A program made the position numbers and the translations under genes. 53,655 nucleotides of DNA from Clostridiales bacterium. GTDB lineage: Bacteria; Bacillota; Clostridia; Saccharofermentanales; DTU023. How positions within the stretch are numbered: the first letter of the stretch is position 1; each line of letters begins with the position of its first letter. The stretch covers positions 1 to 53,655 of the forward strand of contig JAQYCV010000032.1 of assembly GCA_028724525.1 (NCBI GenBank), given 5' to 3'. The notes under the pieces were generated by a model. The model was not told where the DNA came from and searched no databases. It saw only the letters and a list, made by a program, of their open reading frames with translations. Of this stretch, positions 34,589 through 43,921 are shown piece by piece.

Positions 34589-35674
34589 ATGGCAAATTCG
34601 CCAGACAAACACTCCCAGCATGAATCCCTCCACCAGGTGGGTCTAGGCAAAATCCTAGCCCTCCTGGTGGTGGTCTTTTTGGGCCTGGTTATTTTTGCCG
34701 TGGGCCTTGGCTCATCCAGCCTCAGAACCCGGGACAGCTTCCAGATCCTGGCAGAAAGACTGCCCCTGATCCGCGACCTGGTCCCTAGGGCCGAGATTGC
34801 AGATAAATACCGGGTCATTGTTTTCCAACTCCGCCTGCCCAGGATCATCCTGTCTAGCCTGACAGGGGCCGCCCTGGCCATTGTGGGCGCAGTTTTTCAA
34901 GCCGTCTTTCGGAATCCTTTGGCTGACCCCCACATTTTAGGGGTCTCCTCCGGAGCCGCTTTAGGTGCCACCATTGCCATAGTCGCTGGCTTGGGGACAG
35001 GCGCTTTAGGCCTGGGGGCCGTCGGTTTTTTAGCCTTTATTTTTGCCCTGGCCACTATTGGCCTGGTCTATACCTCCGTAGGCTTTGCTGGCGATGAAAG
35101 GGCTATCTCCAGCATGCTCTTGGTGGGTGTGGCCCTAGGCACCCTCTTCTCCGCCATCATCTCTTTACTCATGCTCTTTAACAATGACGAGATTAAGCGG
35201 GTCTATATGTGGACCCTGGGTAGCTTTAACTCGGCTTCCTGGGATAAAATCCGCTTTTTCAGCCTGATTTTCTTGCCCTGCACCCTCTACCTGGTCTTCC
35301 AGGGCCGGACCCTCAACCTCCTCCTGGCAGGAGAAGAAGAGGCCATGAGCCTGGGCCTAGAGGCAGCCAAGGTCCGCAAGCGCCTCATCCTGGTGTCCTC
35401 CCTCTTGGTTGCGGCCTCCATAGCGGTATCTGGCATCATTGGCTTTGTTGGCTTAGTAATCCCGCAATACCTCCGGATTCTTGGCCAGCACGACCTCCGC
35501 CGCCAACTGCCCTTGGCCGGTCTCGCAGGGGCAATTTTCCTCTTACTCTGCGATACAGCGGCCCGGACCCTTCTCAATCCTTTAGAAATTCCTGTGGGGA
35601 TCATTACCTCCCTCTTCGGAGTTCCCTACTTTATCTACGTCATCGTCAAGCAACGCCTGCAAGACAGGTATTAA
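34589..35674 (+). CDS. btuC: Cobalamin ABC transporter permease
   Basis: Integral-membrane subunit of the FecCD/BtuC family, 361 residues with about 10 helices. Conserved stretches are LRLPRIILSSLTGAALAIVGAVFQAVFRNPLADPHILGVSSGAALG, the GSFNSASWD loop, the ATPase-coupling helix region near LGLEAAKVRKR, and the C-terminal NPLEIPVGIITSLFGVPYFIYVI. An ATG at 34580 is also in frame, but AGGAT sits nine bases before the ATG at 34589, which I prefer. Between btuF and btuD in one operon. Confidence 0.92.
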   Translation: MANSPDKHSQHESLHQVGLGKILALLVVVFLGLVIFAVGLGSSSLRTRDSFQILAERLPLIRDLVPRAEIADKYRVIVFQLRLPRIILSSLTGAALAIVGAVFQAVFRNPLADPHILGVSSGAALGATIAIVAGLGTGALGLGAVGFLAFIFALATIGLVYTSVGFAGDERAISSMLLVGVALGTLFSAIISLLMLFNNDEIKRVYMWTLGSFNSASWDKIRFFSLIFLPCTLYLVFQGRTLNLLLAGEEEAMSLGLEAAKVRKRLILVSSLLVAASIAVSGIIGFVGLVIPQYLRILGQHDLRRQLPLAGLAGAIFLLLCDTAARTLLNPLEIPVGIITSLFGVPYFIYVIVKQRLQDRY

Positions 35675-35686
35675 GCACCCCTAGTC

Positions 35687-36505
35687 ATGGCCCAGGATAC
35701 TAAGATCGAAGTAAAAAATTTAACTTGGCAGCCCCGAAAGGCCAAGGCCCCTATTTTGGACCAGGTTTCAGCCAGCTTTGTCCCTGGAGCCTTCACGGTC
35801 CTCCTGGGCCCTAACGGAGCCGGCAAGACCAGCCTCCTCCGGCACATCTTGGCCTTTATCTGGCCCCAGTCCGGGCAAATTTTGATTGGGGGCAAGGATT
35901 TGAGGGCTTACAGCCGGCGGGACTTGGCCCAGCAGATAGCCTACCTGCCACAAAATTCCCGGTCGGCCTATGAGCTGAGGGCCTTAGAAGTCATTAAAAT
36001 GGCCCGGTTCAGCCATGTCCCCCCTTTTGGCCAGCTGGGGCCTCAAGACAAGACCGCCATAGATGAAGCTGTCACCCGGACCGGTTGTGAGAGCCTCTTA
36101 AATAAAAACTTTGCCCAGCTCAGCGGGGGAGAAAGACAGCGGGTCCTCTGTGCCCGGGCGATCGCCCAGGAAAGCCGTTTCATCCTCCTAGACGAACCCG
36201 TATCCAACCTGGACCTCAAATACCAGCACACCATATTAACCGCCCTCAAGGCCCTGGTCGCAGACAAGGGCGTGGGGATTATTTGTGTCATGCACGATAT
36301 TAACTTGAGCCAGCAGTATGCGGACCAGGCTGTCCTCTTGCAAAAGGGTCGGCTAGTGGCGCAAGGATCTCGCCAAGAAATTTTAGAGCCCGACCTTTTA
36401 TCTAGGGTCTACGGCTGGCCCCTGGACCTGGTCCAGGATGACCGGGGCCAGGCCTTTTTTGTCACCCGGGTCCCTAGTCCCAGCTTGCCTGACCGTCCCC
36501 TGTAA
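35687..36505 (+). CDS. btuD: Cobalamin ABC transporter ATPase
   Basis: ATPase of the B12 importer, 272 residues: Walker A GPNGAGKT, Q-loop AYLPQNSRSAYELRALEVI, signature LSGGERQRVLCARAIAQ, Walker B FILLDEPVSNLD and the switch histidine in VMHDINLSQQYA. Starts 12 bases after btuC. Its last 32 bases overlap the 3' end of the convergent gene on the other strand; no terminator is visible at the junction. Confidence 0.92.
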   Translation: MAQDTKIEVKNLTWQPRKAKAPILDQVSASFVPGAFTVLLGPNGAGKTSLLRHILAFIWPQSGQILIGGKDLRAYSRRDLAQQIAYLPQNSRSAYELRALEVIKMARFSHVPPFGQLGPQDKTAIDEAVTRTGCESLLNKNFAQLSGGERQRVLCARAIAQESRFILLDEPVSNLDLKYQHTILTALKALVADKGVGIICVMHDINLSQQYADQAVLLQKGRLVAQGSRQEILEPDLLSRVYGWPLDLVQDDRGQAFFVTRVPSPSLPDRPL

Positions 36506-37379
36506 TATCGATAGGAGGACCCAGGATCTCCGGGGGAGGCTGGAAGGTGGCACTGAAAATAGCCTTGACCCGGGCCAGGACTTCACGGGCTTCCCGGAAA
36601 AATTGCCCCTTATAGACATAGGCATCGGCAGGATAAGCGCAGTAGTCCAGGCCTAGGCTATCGGCCAGATAGCAGGCCCGGTAGAGATGGTATTTTTGCG
36701 AAACCAGACAGACCGATTCTAGGCCGAAGACCTCCTTTGCCCTTTTCAAACTGTCATAGGTAGAAAAACCCGCATGGTCCAGGAAGATATTTTCAGGCGG
36801 GACTCCCGCTTCCAGGGCCAATTTTTTCATGGCCGTGACCTCATCATAATGCTTGCTGCCATGGTCGCCGGAGAGCAGGAGCTTCCGCCCCGCCCCCTTA
36901 AAGTAAGCCGCTATCCCCGCCTGCATACGATCCCGCAACATGGGGCTGGGACTGCCATCTGGATAAACCCCACAGCCCAGGACCAAAACCGCGTCGCGCC
37001 TCTTGCTAGCCGCGGTGTCCAGGCTGACGATATCCAGCTGATATTTCGATTTTAAGTAGATAGAGAAGGCCATGGCCAAAACCGCTAGGGCAAGGCCGAT
37101 CAGGACCAGGCAAGACAAGATCTTTTCCCAAGGCCAAGGGCGGCGGGCCCGAACCCTTGCGGGCTCCTGGGGCCGCTGGGGCAAATCTGGACCCTGCTTC
37201 TGACCAAAGGATGGAGGCCTCTTTAGTCCTAAACTGCTAGGCCTTGGCCTCTGCCTTTGTTGACCTTGAGGCAAGGGTCGCCTGGCTCCAGGTCGGGGCT
37301 CCAAAGCAGGTGGGCGCTGGGGAACTGGCCCAGGCCGGAGGGGAGCTTCTTGGTCGCGCAAAACTTCTTTATTATCCAT
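36474..37379 (-). CDS. YdcF/SanA-family membrane protein (DUF218)
   Basis: A 301-residue protein with a single membrane helix (about residues 85-110) and an outer DUF218 domain of the SanA/YdcF type: VLVLGCGVYPDGSPSPMLRDRM, LLLSGDHG, HAGFSTYDSLKRAKEVFG and SQKYHLYRACYLA. SanA-type proteins affect envelope barrier function. The first ~85 residues are cytoplasmic and Pro/Arg/Gln-rich (RPPALEPRPGARRPLPQGQ), similar in style to the N-terminus of the sortase at 22801-23916. The ATG at 37379 overlaps the upstream gene's stop by 8 bases, so the two are coupled. Confidence 0.87.
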   Translation of the reverse strand: MDNKEVLRDQEAPLRPGPVPQRPPALEPRPGARRPLPQGQQRQRPRPSSLGLKRPPSFGQKQGPDLPQRPQEPARVRARRPWPWEKILSCLVLIGLALAVLAMAFSIYLKSKYQLDIVSLDTAASKRRDAVLVLGCGVYPDGSPSPMLRDRMQAGIAAYFKGAGRKLLLSGDHGSKHYDEVTAMKKLALEAGVPPENIFLDHAGFSTYDSLKRAKEVFGLESVCLVSQKYHLYRACYLADSLGLDYCAYPADAYVYKGQFFREAREVLARVKAIFSATFQPPPEILGPPIDITGDGQASWD

Positions 37380-38466
37380 AAATCCGCAGGTCTTCTGCCA
37401 GGCCATTGAGGTAGTAGAGGAAAGAGTCCGCCGCCAGGCCGCCGGATTGACCCGGCTTATAAAGGCCCAGGGCCTTGAGCTGGGCCAGGTGGTGAGATAC
37501 GGTCGCCTGGCTCACATCCAGGCTAGCTGCCAAGTCCTTTTGCCGCCTTTGGCCCTGGGCCAATAAACAACACAACTTGTAGCGGGTAGGGTCAGCCAGG
37601 GTCTGGCAAAAAGCCGCCCGAGCCTCCCGGTCTTCCTGTAACTTATCCTTTTGGGCCTTGAGATAGTCTGCCAGGGCAAAACCCATGACCAAGACCTCCT
37701 GGCCATGCATGAGCCGGAGGGCCAGGGGGTCTAGACTAGGCATAACCGGTATGGTTTCCTGGTTTTTGCTGGCAAAAAAGCTTGCTAGGCTGGGATTCAG
37801 GTCCAAGAGCCGGTCACTTTCCTGGCTCAATAATTCTAAAGCCCCCTCTAAATTCTGCTTGGCCTGGGATTCCCGCGGGCCCACAATAGCCTCGGCAATA
37901 AATTGAAAACTATTGACCAAGGCGGAATAAGCCGATAGATATTGGCCAGGTTTTTCGAGGATTTCCAAAAGCAACCAAGAGGTCTGGGCGCTGAGCCCGG
38001 CCTGGCGCAAGTAACTGGGCCACAGGGAAGCCTGCTGGCCAACTTGGTCCAAGGCCTCCTGGGGGCTTAGGCCCTCCAGGTCTTGGTCGGGGTCTAAGAG
38101 ACGGAAGGGCCGATCCTGGGGCCAGACCGCCTGGAGCAAGGCCCTTCTCAAGCTGGCTTCATCTTGGGCAATAGCCTCTTCCAGCCAAGTTTTGAGGTCA
38201 CCCCGGTCCAGGGAGACTAGGCCCAGCAAGGCTTCCGGCAGGGAAAAGTCATGGGTGAAAAAGTGGCTGATATCGGACCGCCGGCCTTCCAGAGCCTCCT
38301 GGATCCCCTCCAACCAAGGCCCCAGGGGCATGTCGCTCTCCTCTTCTGCCTCTGGCCCCGGGAAATATGCGGGTAGCTGGCTGAAGAGGATCTGGGGAAA
38401 ATTCAAAATCAAGTAAAGATGAATTTCTTGACCGCTATAAGGAATAGTGAAGTGGAGTTTGGCCAT
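37372..38466 (-). CDS. Regulator with C-terminal ArsR-type winged helix and long unknown N-domain
   Basis: A 364-residue protein. The C-terminal ~80 residues form an ArsR-type winged helix-turn-helix: LADPTRYKLCCLLAQGQ, then DLAASLDVSQATVSHHLAQLKALGLY. The first ~280 residues are a largely helical, acidic domain that I cannot assign to a known ligand-binding family with confidence. Such large ArsR-like proteins occur in Bacillota and differ from the ~100-residue metal sensors; no metal-binding cysteine or histidine cluster is visible. It is followed, with overlap, by the SanA-like gene, which is a likely target. A TAGATA-AG-TATCTA palindrome lies about 120 bases upstream of its start. Confidence 0.8.
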   Translation of the reverse strand: MAKLHFTIPYSGQEIHLYLILNFPQILFSQLPAYFPGPEAEEESDMPLGPWLEGIQEALEGRRSDISHFFTHDFSLPEALLGLVSLDRGDLKTWLEEAIAQDEASLRRALLQAVWPQDRPFRLLDPDQDLEGLSPQEALDQVGQQASLWPSYLRQAGLSAQTSWLLLEILEKPGQYLSAYSALVNSFQFIAEAIVGPRESQAKQNLEGALELLSQESDRLLDLNPSLASFFASKNQETIPVMPSLDPLALRLMHGQEVLVMGFALADYLKAQKDKLQEDREARAAFCQTLADPTRYKLCCLLAQGQRRQKDLAASLDVSQATVSHHLAQLKALGLYKPGQSGGLAADSFLYYLNGLAEDLRIYG

Positions 38467-38829
38467 AAATAGACTTCCCTTCTCAATGGCATTCCGCCAG
38501 GGCCAGGCCTCTGTCAGGGGACACCTAGGCCTACTAGCGGCTAACCATATTGTAAAGACCCTATATTAAGCCCCGGTTAAGAATTAGATAAGTATCTATA
38601 TTAAAGTCGTAACAATGGTGGTCGAGAGCCCGTAATCTGCCTGCAAACTCAACCAAGCCTATTTGTAACAGGGCTAGAAAGCCTTCTAGAAAGGGTTTTG
38701 GAGACTTTCCTTTGATCCATAACTCGGAAAATTAAGGAGTGTTTGCAATGTCCTGACATCTGCTCGACCTGATTTTGCGCTTCTTTAGCCTGATTGGGCC
38801 CGGATTCTGGCCAAACCACTATGGAATAC
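38467..38829. other. Non-coding region with a palindromic candidate operator
   Basis: No gene is supported. At 38585-38598 TAGATAAGTATCTA is a perfect 6-2-6 palindrome that could be an operator for the ArsR-type regulator. CTAGAA-AGCC-TTCTAG near 38676 is another short palindrome. The rest shows nothing recognisable. Confidence 0.4.
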
Positions 38830-38852
38830 AAAAAAGCCCCTCACTGAGGGGC
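38830..38852 (-). terminator. Terminator downstream of the ABC-2 exporter operon
   Basis: GCCCCTCA/(T)GAGGGGC forms a compact hairpin (38836-38852) and on the minus strand is followed by six T. It lies about 155 bases beyond the permease stop codon; the bases between hold no gene that I can support. Confidence 0.8.
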
Positions 38853-39007
38853 CTTGGAGTCTTCAGTCTTGGTGGTTAACAAACAGAAAAGAACACAGAA
38901 AAGGAGCTCGAGAGCTTATTGAGCAGAGTATGTATCCACCAAAGAGACAGACTCATATGGGTGACGTGATTATGCCGGATTCTCGCCCCTTTGTAAAGGC
39001 AGAAAGA

Positions 39008-40753
39008 TTACAAGTAGTTTTCAATCCGGTCCATGGTCCGCTTGACCGTACGGGGGATAGCCCAGATCAAGTAGAGGGTCTGGATGAGCAAGAAAGCCGC
39101 AAGGCCAGCCAAAACCAGCCAGGGCTCTAGTTGCTTCTCCAAGTAAAGGTAGATGGTAAAGCCATAAATACCAGCCTGGACCCAGTTGAGGATCATGGCG
39201 ATCAGGATATTTTTGTTGTTCTTGATAGCCGTAATCTCATTCTCCCAGTCGAGAATGGGATTTTTAGCATCCAGGAGCAGGGGCCAGAGATTGCTCACCG
39301 TGGCCGACCAAATAAAAAAGGCCAGGGGCGGAATCACCAAGAGGGCAGGAATTTCCAGCAAGAGGGCAGTCAGCCCTAGGATAAGGACATAGGGCGTCAC
39401 CGAGAGTAGAACCGCCAAGAGGGTCTTGGCCGCATACTGCTGGCGGTAGGAAACAGGCAGGGTCATGGACCAGTAGATTTCCTCGCCCTGGCGGGAAACA
39501 GCCGAGGCGTTGAGGGAGGACATGCCGATCATAAAAGCCCCGACCAGGGACAAAATTAAGCTGGCCAGAACAATAACAATCATGTTATCAAAACCCGGCA
39601 GGTCCAGGAAGCCTGTATGGATAGCCGTCTTTACCGTGTCCAGAGAGATCTGGGGTAAATCCCCGCTACTCTTGGCACCCATATAGATACTGACGGGCAT
39701 GATGATGATAAAGAGCACACTGCCTAAGACATTATTCAATAAGAGGGTGGGGTTGCGGAAAACCAGCTTGCTTTCACGCACCAGGAGGGCCTTAAAGCGG
39801 GACCGGGGCCGCAAAAGTTTAGCAACCTGCCCCCTCTTCAACTGTTTGCCTTTGCTTTGAGACCCTGCCTCAGGCCGGTAGAGATAGTGGGCGGCCTCAT
39901 AAGCAATAAACAGAAAGACCAAGGCAATCAGCAAGGCCTTGACCAAGGCCCAGAGGCTGGCCCCACCGCCTTGCAGCATGAAGTCAATCCAGGCATCGAG
40001 GTTGGGGATGACCAGGCGGAGAGACTTGTACAGGCCAGGTTGGGCCATGAGCTGCTGCATCTGGGCCATATCCATATCGCCCCCCCCCTGGTTGAGCGGG
40101 CCCATAGATAAATACAAGATGACCACCATCATGACCAGCTGGGACACCAGCATAAAGCGGTCCTTATTTTTGGCCAGGGGGGTCAGGCGGATCAGGAGGA
40201 GGCAAAGAATCACCAGAATGGATACAGGCACCAGGACTTGCAGGACCATGGCCAGCAGGACCCGGAGATAATAAGTCCAGGACACGCCCTTGTAATAGCC
40301 ATAAGTAGCAAAAAAGGGCAGACCCAGCAGGAGCGGGAGCGTAACCTGGTAGACAGAGAGAACCGCCAGACGAGCGATCAGGACTTCACCCCGCTTGACC
40401 GGCAGGACGGTTAAACGGTCTTGGTCGCTAGAAAAAGCCAGACTAGAGAAGGTTGAGAAGAGGCCAAAAACCAGGGTCATCATGGCCAATAAGGCCATGA
40501 ACATTTCAAAGAGAAAGCGGTCTTGGCCCATTTGGATGGCGAGGGGCGACATCTGGGAGGAGAGATAGACCATGATCCCACCCAGGTAGACGAAGAGAAC
40601 AGCTGTCAAAAGGATTTGGCCAATTTTGCCGAGTTTAGATTGGCGCTTTTTCTTGCGCTTATTGAATAAACCGCCCTGCATATCCAGGCCAGACCCCGCC
40701 CCGGACTTCCATAAGAGGCGGAAGAGGAGCCAGATTCTTGCTAAAGATTTCAT
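39008..40753 (-). CDS. ABC-2-type exporter permease (large)
   Basis: A 581-residue membrane protein with about 12 or more hydrophobic segments. It resembles the large putative ABC transporter permeases of Bacillota: a cytoplasmic start, the FSSLAFSSDQDRLTVLPVKRGEVLIARL loop typical of that group, and the later SSLNASAVSRQGEEIYWSMTLPVS motif. It lies 12 bases after the ATPase gene and forms an exporter with it. Substrate is unknown; such pairs act on peptides, lipids or drugs. Confidence 0.85.
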   Translation of the reverse strand: MKSLARIWLLFRLLWKSGAGSGLDMQGGLFNKRKKKRQSKLGKIGQILLTAVLFVYLGGIMVYLSSQMSPLAIQMGQDRFLFEMFMALLAMMTLVFGLFSTFSSLAFSSDQDRLTVLPVKRGEVLIARLAVLSVYQVTLPLLLGLPFFATYGYYKGVSWTYYLRVLLAMVLQVLVPVSILVILCLLLIRLTPLAKNKDRFMLVSQLVMMVVILYLSMGPLNQGGGDMDMAQMQQLMAQPGLYKSLRLVIPNLDAWIDFMLQGGGASLWALVKALLIALVFLFIAYEAAHYLYRPEAGSQSKGKQLKRGQVAKLLRPRSRFKALLVRESKLVFRNPTLLLNNVLGSVLFIIIMPVSIYMGAKSSGDLPQISLDTVKTAIHTGFLDLPGFDNMIVIVLASLILSLVGAFMIGMSSLNASAVSRQGEEIYWSMTLPVSYRQQYAAKTLLAVLLSVTPYVLILGLTALLLEIPALLVIPPLAFFIWSATVSNLWPLLLDAKNPILDWENEITAIKNNKNILIAMILNWVQAGIYGFTIYLYLEKQLEPWLVLAGLAAFLLIQTLYLIWAIPRTVKRTMDRIENYL

Positions 40754-40765
40754 CGATCCTGCTCC

Positions 40766-41545
40766 TTATTCTGCCTGGCTATCTGTCAGGTCACTTGCAG
40801 CGGACTTAGCAAAGGCCGACTCAACCTCGGTCAGCTGGAGGAAGATGGTCTCCAGAGAAGAATCTTCCGCATAATGGCTGCGCAAGTCCTCCAGGGAACC
40901 CTGGAAGAGGATCTTGCCCTGGTCAATGATGATCACAACATCGCAGACCTTTTCCGCAACATCTAGGACATGGGTAGAGAAGAGGACAATATTGCCCTGG
41001 TCGGCATGGCTCCGCATCATTTCTTTCAGGGTAAAGGCCGACTTGGGGTCCAGGCCCGTCATGGGTTCGTCCAAAATCCAAATAGGGGGATTTTGCAAAA
41101 GGGCCCCAATGAGGAAAATCTTCTGCCGCATACCATGGGAGTAGGAGGAGATCTTATCGTTTAAAACAGTCTGCAACTCAAAAATCTGGCTCAATTCTTC
41201 AATCTTGGCCTGGCGGCTTTCGGCCGGAACCTCATAAATATCTGCCACAAAGCCCAGGTATTCCCAGCCCGTGAGCCGGAGAAAGGCGTTGGGCTCGTCA
41301 GGGACAAAGGCAAAGGTCTTCTTGGCTTCCAAGTCGTCTGTCCGGATGGAGTGGCCTTCCAAAATAACATCGCCCTCGTCCGGTTGGAGGATGCCTGTGA
41401 TCATCTTCAGGGTGGTTGTCTTACCGGCGCCATTGGGGCCTAAGAGGCCGTAGATCTTGCCACCAGTAAGATTTAAATTAATCGAATCAACGGCCTTTTT
41501 CCCGGCCTTGCTATAGGCTTTGCTCAGATTTTGGATTTCAATCAT
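40766..41545 (-). CDS. ABC exporter ATPase
   Basis: ATPase of the ABC-2 exporter, 259 residues: Walker A GPNGAGKTTTL, Q-loop AFVPDEPNAFLRLTG, signature YSHGMRQKI (the usual exporter variant of LSGGQ), Walker B PPIWILDEPMTGLDP and switch histidine in FSTHVLD. A C-terminal extension of ~30 residues is acidic. It is the first gene of a two-gene operon; no regulator is next to it. Confidence 0.92.
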   Translation of the reverse strand: MIEIQNLSKAYSKAGKKAVDSINLNLTGGKIYGLLGPNGAGKTTTLKMITGILQPDEGDVILEGHSIRTDDLEAKKTFAFVPDEPNAFLRLTGWEYLGFVADIYEVPAESRQAKIEELSQIFELQTVLNDKISSYSHGMRQKIFLIGALLQNPPIWILDEPMTGLDPKSAFTLKEMMRSHADQGNIVLFSTHVLDVAEKVCDVVIIIDQGKILFQGSLEDLRSHYAEDSSLETIFLQLTEVESAFAKSAASDLTDSQAE

Positions 41546-41634
41546 GGTGAGTCCTCAATTTCTATCTCAGTATTTCTAATTATCTCAAAACAGGTAACAG
41601 TATAGCATTTCTGTAACAAAAGTAAGTCAAGATC

Positions 41635-41676
41635 CCGTAAAAAGCGCCCCCAGGCTCTACAAGTCTGGAGGCGCAC
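41635..41676 (-). terminator. Terminator of the SIMPL-domain gene
   Basis: A GCGCC-rich stem (about 41645-41656 with 41664-41675, one G-T pair) is followed on the minus strand by TTTTT. It lies about 80 bases beyond the stop codon at 41753. Confidence 0.8.
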
Positions 41677-41752
41677 TTTACACTTTAGAACAATGGTCTA
41701 GGCTTTCGTCTGATCTAGAGACACCAGACTAGCCTGTCTATACCCTGCTTGC

Positions 41753-42664
41753 CTATTTGAACTTAAAGACCAGGCTGACACTGGCATTGACCTGCACATC
41801 TTGTTGGGAAAGCGGTGGAGCGCCGGCTGCCATAGCAGGAGCGACTCCCATTTCCTTGGCGTCATATGCATAGTTCATAAAACCGTAGTTGGGCTCGGAG
41901 CCTTCGACCACCCGGCTGGGAACTGGAATGAGTTCCACGCCCAAGGCATCAGCCAAAACCTGAGCCTTTTCCTTGCCGCGTTCCACAGCCAGTTTCAGGG
42001 CCTGGTTGTAGGCTTCGTGGGTGGATTCTACATCGTAGGAGATATCATTGACCCGGTTGGCACCGGCATCCAGGGCGGCTGCAATGATGTCGCCAAGCTG
42101 TGCGATATCCCGAACCTTAACAGTGATCTCATTGTCGACCTGGTAGGCGTACACTTGGGGCTGGTCATCGTCCCAATTGGTTTGGGGCCAGATGCTATAA
42201 GAGGATGTGAAATAATCCTCTTCGGCAATCCCCTTGTCCTTCAGGAGGGCAAAAACCGCTTCCATGGAGGCGTTGTTGATATTGTTAGCTTCTGCCGCAG
42301 TGGGAGCCTGGGCGACAACCGCCAGGCGGAGAGTCGCAAAGTCCGGTTGAATTCTTACCAGGCCTTGGGCAGAGACCATGATCTCGCCATCCTTGACCTC
42401 GGCCACAGCCTCTGCCTGAGGGGCTTCAGCAACGGGTTCTTCCATCTTATCTTCCACATTATCTTCCTCTGCAGGCTGCGCATCTTCTTTTACTTCTTCT
42501 GCTGGAACTTCTTCAGGATTCTCTTTCATGTTCTCAGCCTCCGGAGTTTCACTCTCTGTCTCCTCGGCAGCCACACTAGGCAGAAGCTGGGGAGCAGCAG
42601 TGATGAAAAGGGCGAGGGCTAGAACGGCAATAAGGCCATAAAGGCTAAATTTACGTAGGTTCAT
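41753..42664 (-). CDS. Secreted SIMPL-domain (DUF541) protein
   Basis: A 303-residue secreted protein. It has a signal peptide (about 1-33, cleavage after VAA), an acidic Glu/Pro/Ala-rich stretch (about 34-90), and a SIMPL domain (about 95-303) with IMVSAQGLVRIQPDFATLRLAV, FTSSYSIWPQ, the DAGANRVNDISYDVEST core and a C-terminal VNASVSLVFKF strand. SIMPL proteins form large oligomers; several have been linked to oxidative-stress tolerance, but the biochemical role is not settled. The ATG at 42664 has AAAGGAG before it; an in-frame upstream ATG lacks one. Confidence 0.87.
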   Translation of the reverse strand: MNLRKFSLYGLIAVLALALFITAAPQLLPSVAAEETESETPEAENMKENPEEVPAEEVKEDAQPAEEDNVEDKMEEPVAEAPQAEAVAEVKDGEIMVSAQGLVRIQPDFATLRLAVVAQAPTAAEANNINNASMEAVFALLKDKGIAEEDYFTSSYSIWPQTNWDDDQPQVYAYQVDNEITVKVRDIAQLGDIIAAALDAGANRVNDISYDVESTHEAYNQALKLAVERGKEKAQVLADALGVELIPVPSRVVEGSEPNYGFMNYAYDAKEMGVAPAMAAGAPPLSQQDVQVNASVSLVFKFK

Positions 42665-42730
42665 AATATTTCTCCTTTCGGTTTGCGGCCTCTTCATACC
42701 TGGCTATATAAGCTTTGTGCTCATAATTAT

Positions 42731-42764
42731 AAAAAAAGCGGCCCGTTTTGCCAAGCGGACCGCT
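42731..42764 (-). terminator. Terminator of the aldolase gene
   Basis: AGCGGCCCG (42737-42745) pairs with CGGACCGCT (42756-42764), with one wobble pair on the minus-strand RNA, followed by seven T. It lies about 100 bases beyond the aldolase stop. Confidence 0.85.
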
Positions 42765-42866
42765 CTTGTTTCACAAGTCTGTAAGAGAACTGTAACGTCC
42801 CCTTTTACGGCAGTTTTGTCGCAACTTTGCACCTCTACTTAAAAAGTAGTAGGGCAAAAGCAGTGT

Positions 42867-43748
42867 CTAGAGGATAGAAGCCTCGTAAATAGTCTTGATG
42901 GAGGCCAACATGGTCTTGTCGAAATCCTCAGGGCTTTGCTGGTAGGTCAAGCCTTCGCTGAAGGCCCGGGAGAAGCTGGCAATCATACCATGGTTCTTAG
43001 CCAGGAGCTCGTTGGCCTTGTCGCGGCTGTAACCGCCAGACAGGGCAACTACGCGGACGACATGCTCGTGGTCCATGAGTTCTTTATAGAGATCAGGCTT
43101 GGTGGGGATGGAGAGCTTGAACATAATGGGCTTATCCATCTCAGGCAGGTGCTTCTTGATTTCGGCCAGGAGGATTTCTTCCGCTTCTGCCTTGTCAGGA
43201 ATATTGATATCTACTTCGGGTTCAATAATGGGAACCAGGCCATAGGAGCAGATCTTTTTCGCAACTTCAAACTGTTGGTCTACGATCTCTTTGATGCCTT
43301 CGGGATTAGCTGCCAAGATGACAGACCGCATCTTGGTACCGAAAACATGACGCTTGACCGCTCTCTCCAAGAGGTCGTCCAACTGGGGCATATCCTTCAT
43401 GAGGCGGACACCATTCTTCTCTTCGGCCAGGCCCTTATCGTTTTTGAGGAAGGGAACAATACCTTTCTCTTCCCAGAGATAATCACTGGTGTATTTGCCT
43501 TCTACCTTGCGATCCATGGTGTTCTCAAAGAGAATAGCCGCCAGGATATGTTCACTGGTAAAAGAGGGGCTGGTCATGATCCGGGTCCGCATTTCGTGGA
43601 CCTTTTCAAACATTTCCTCGTCACCGTGATAGGCATCTTCGGACACACCATAAGCCTTCAAGGCCTTGGGGGTAGAGCCACCGGACTGGTCTAGGGCAGC
43701 AATAAAGCCTTTACCTTCATGCATACGCTTTAACTGTTCTTTATTCAT
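42867..43748 (-). CDS. fda: Class I fructose-bisphosphate aldolase
   Basis: Glycolytic/gluconeogenic enzyme that splits fructose 1,6-bisphosphate into dihydroxyacetone phosphate and glyceraldehyde 3-phosphate through a lysine Schiff base. The 293-residue protein matches the short, metal-independent firmicute type: [22 protein letters not shown] at the N-terminus, [26 protein letters not shown] and the active-site lysine in MFKLSIPTK. The ribosome site GGAGG is 7 bases before the ATG. Monocistronic, with its own promoter and terminator. Confidence 0.95.
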   Translation of the reverse strand: MNKEQLKRMHEGKGFIAALDQSGGSTPKALKAYGVSEDAYHGDEEMFEKVHEMRTRIMTSPSFTSEHILAAILFENTMDRKVEGKYTSDYLWEEKGIVPFLKNDKGLAEEKNGVRLMKDMPQLDDLLERAVKRHVFGTKMRSVILAANPEGIKEIVDQQFEVAKKICSYGLVPIIEPEVDINIPDKAEAEEILLAEIKKHLPEMDKPIMFKLSIPTKPDLYKELMDHEHVVRVVALSGGYSRDKANELLAKNHGMIASFSRAFSEGLTYQQSPEDFDKTMLASIKTIYEASIL

Positions 43749-43816
43749 GGATGACCTCCTAATACTGGATTTTGTAATGGATCTTTGAACTAATTTTCTG
43801 TGTTCTTCCGCTCCTC

Positions 43817-43869
43817 ATTATACTAGGATTTGCTTAGCCAAGCTACCTGCCTAGATACTAGGATTTGCT
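43817..43869 (-). promoter_or_regulatory. Aldolase promoter with 15-bp direct repeats
   Basis: TATAAT (complement of 43817-43822) is the likely -10 box. The 15-mer ATACTAGGATTTGCT occurs at 43820-43834, overlapping the -10, and again at 43855-43869, a 35-base period. The pair could bind a regulator on one face of the helix. Confidence 0.5.
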
Positions 43870-43921
43870 AGCTAAAGTGAAAAAGTAAGTTCCACATCAA
43901 AGGGAGCCTGTCCATGGATGT

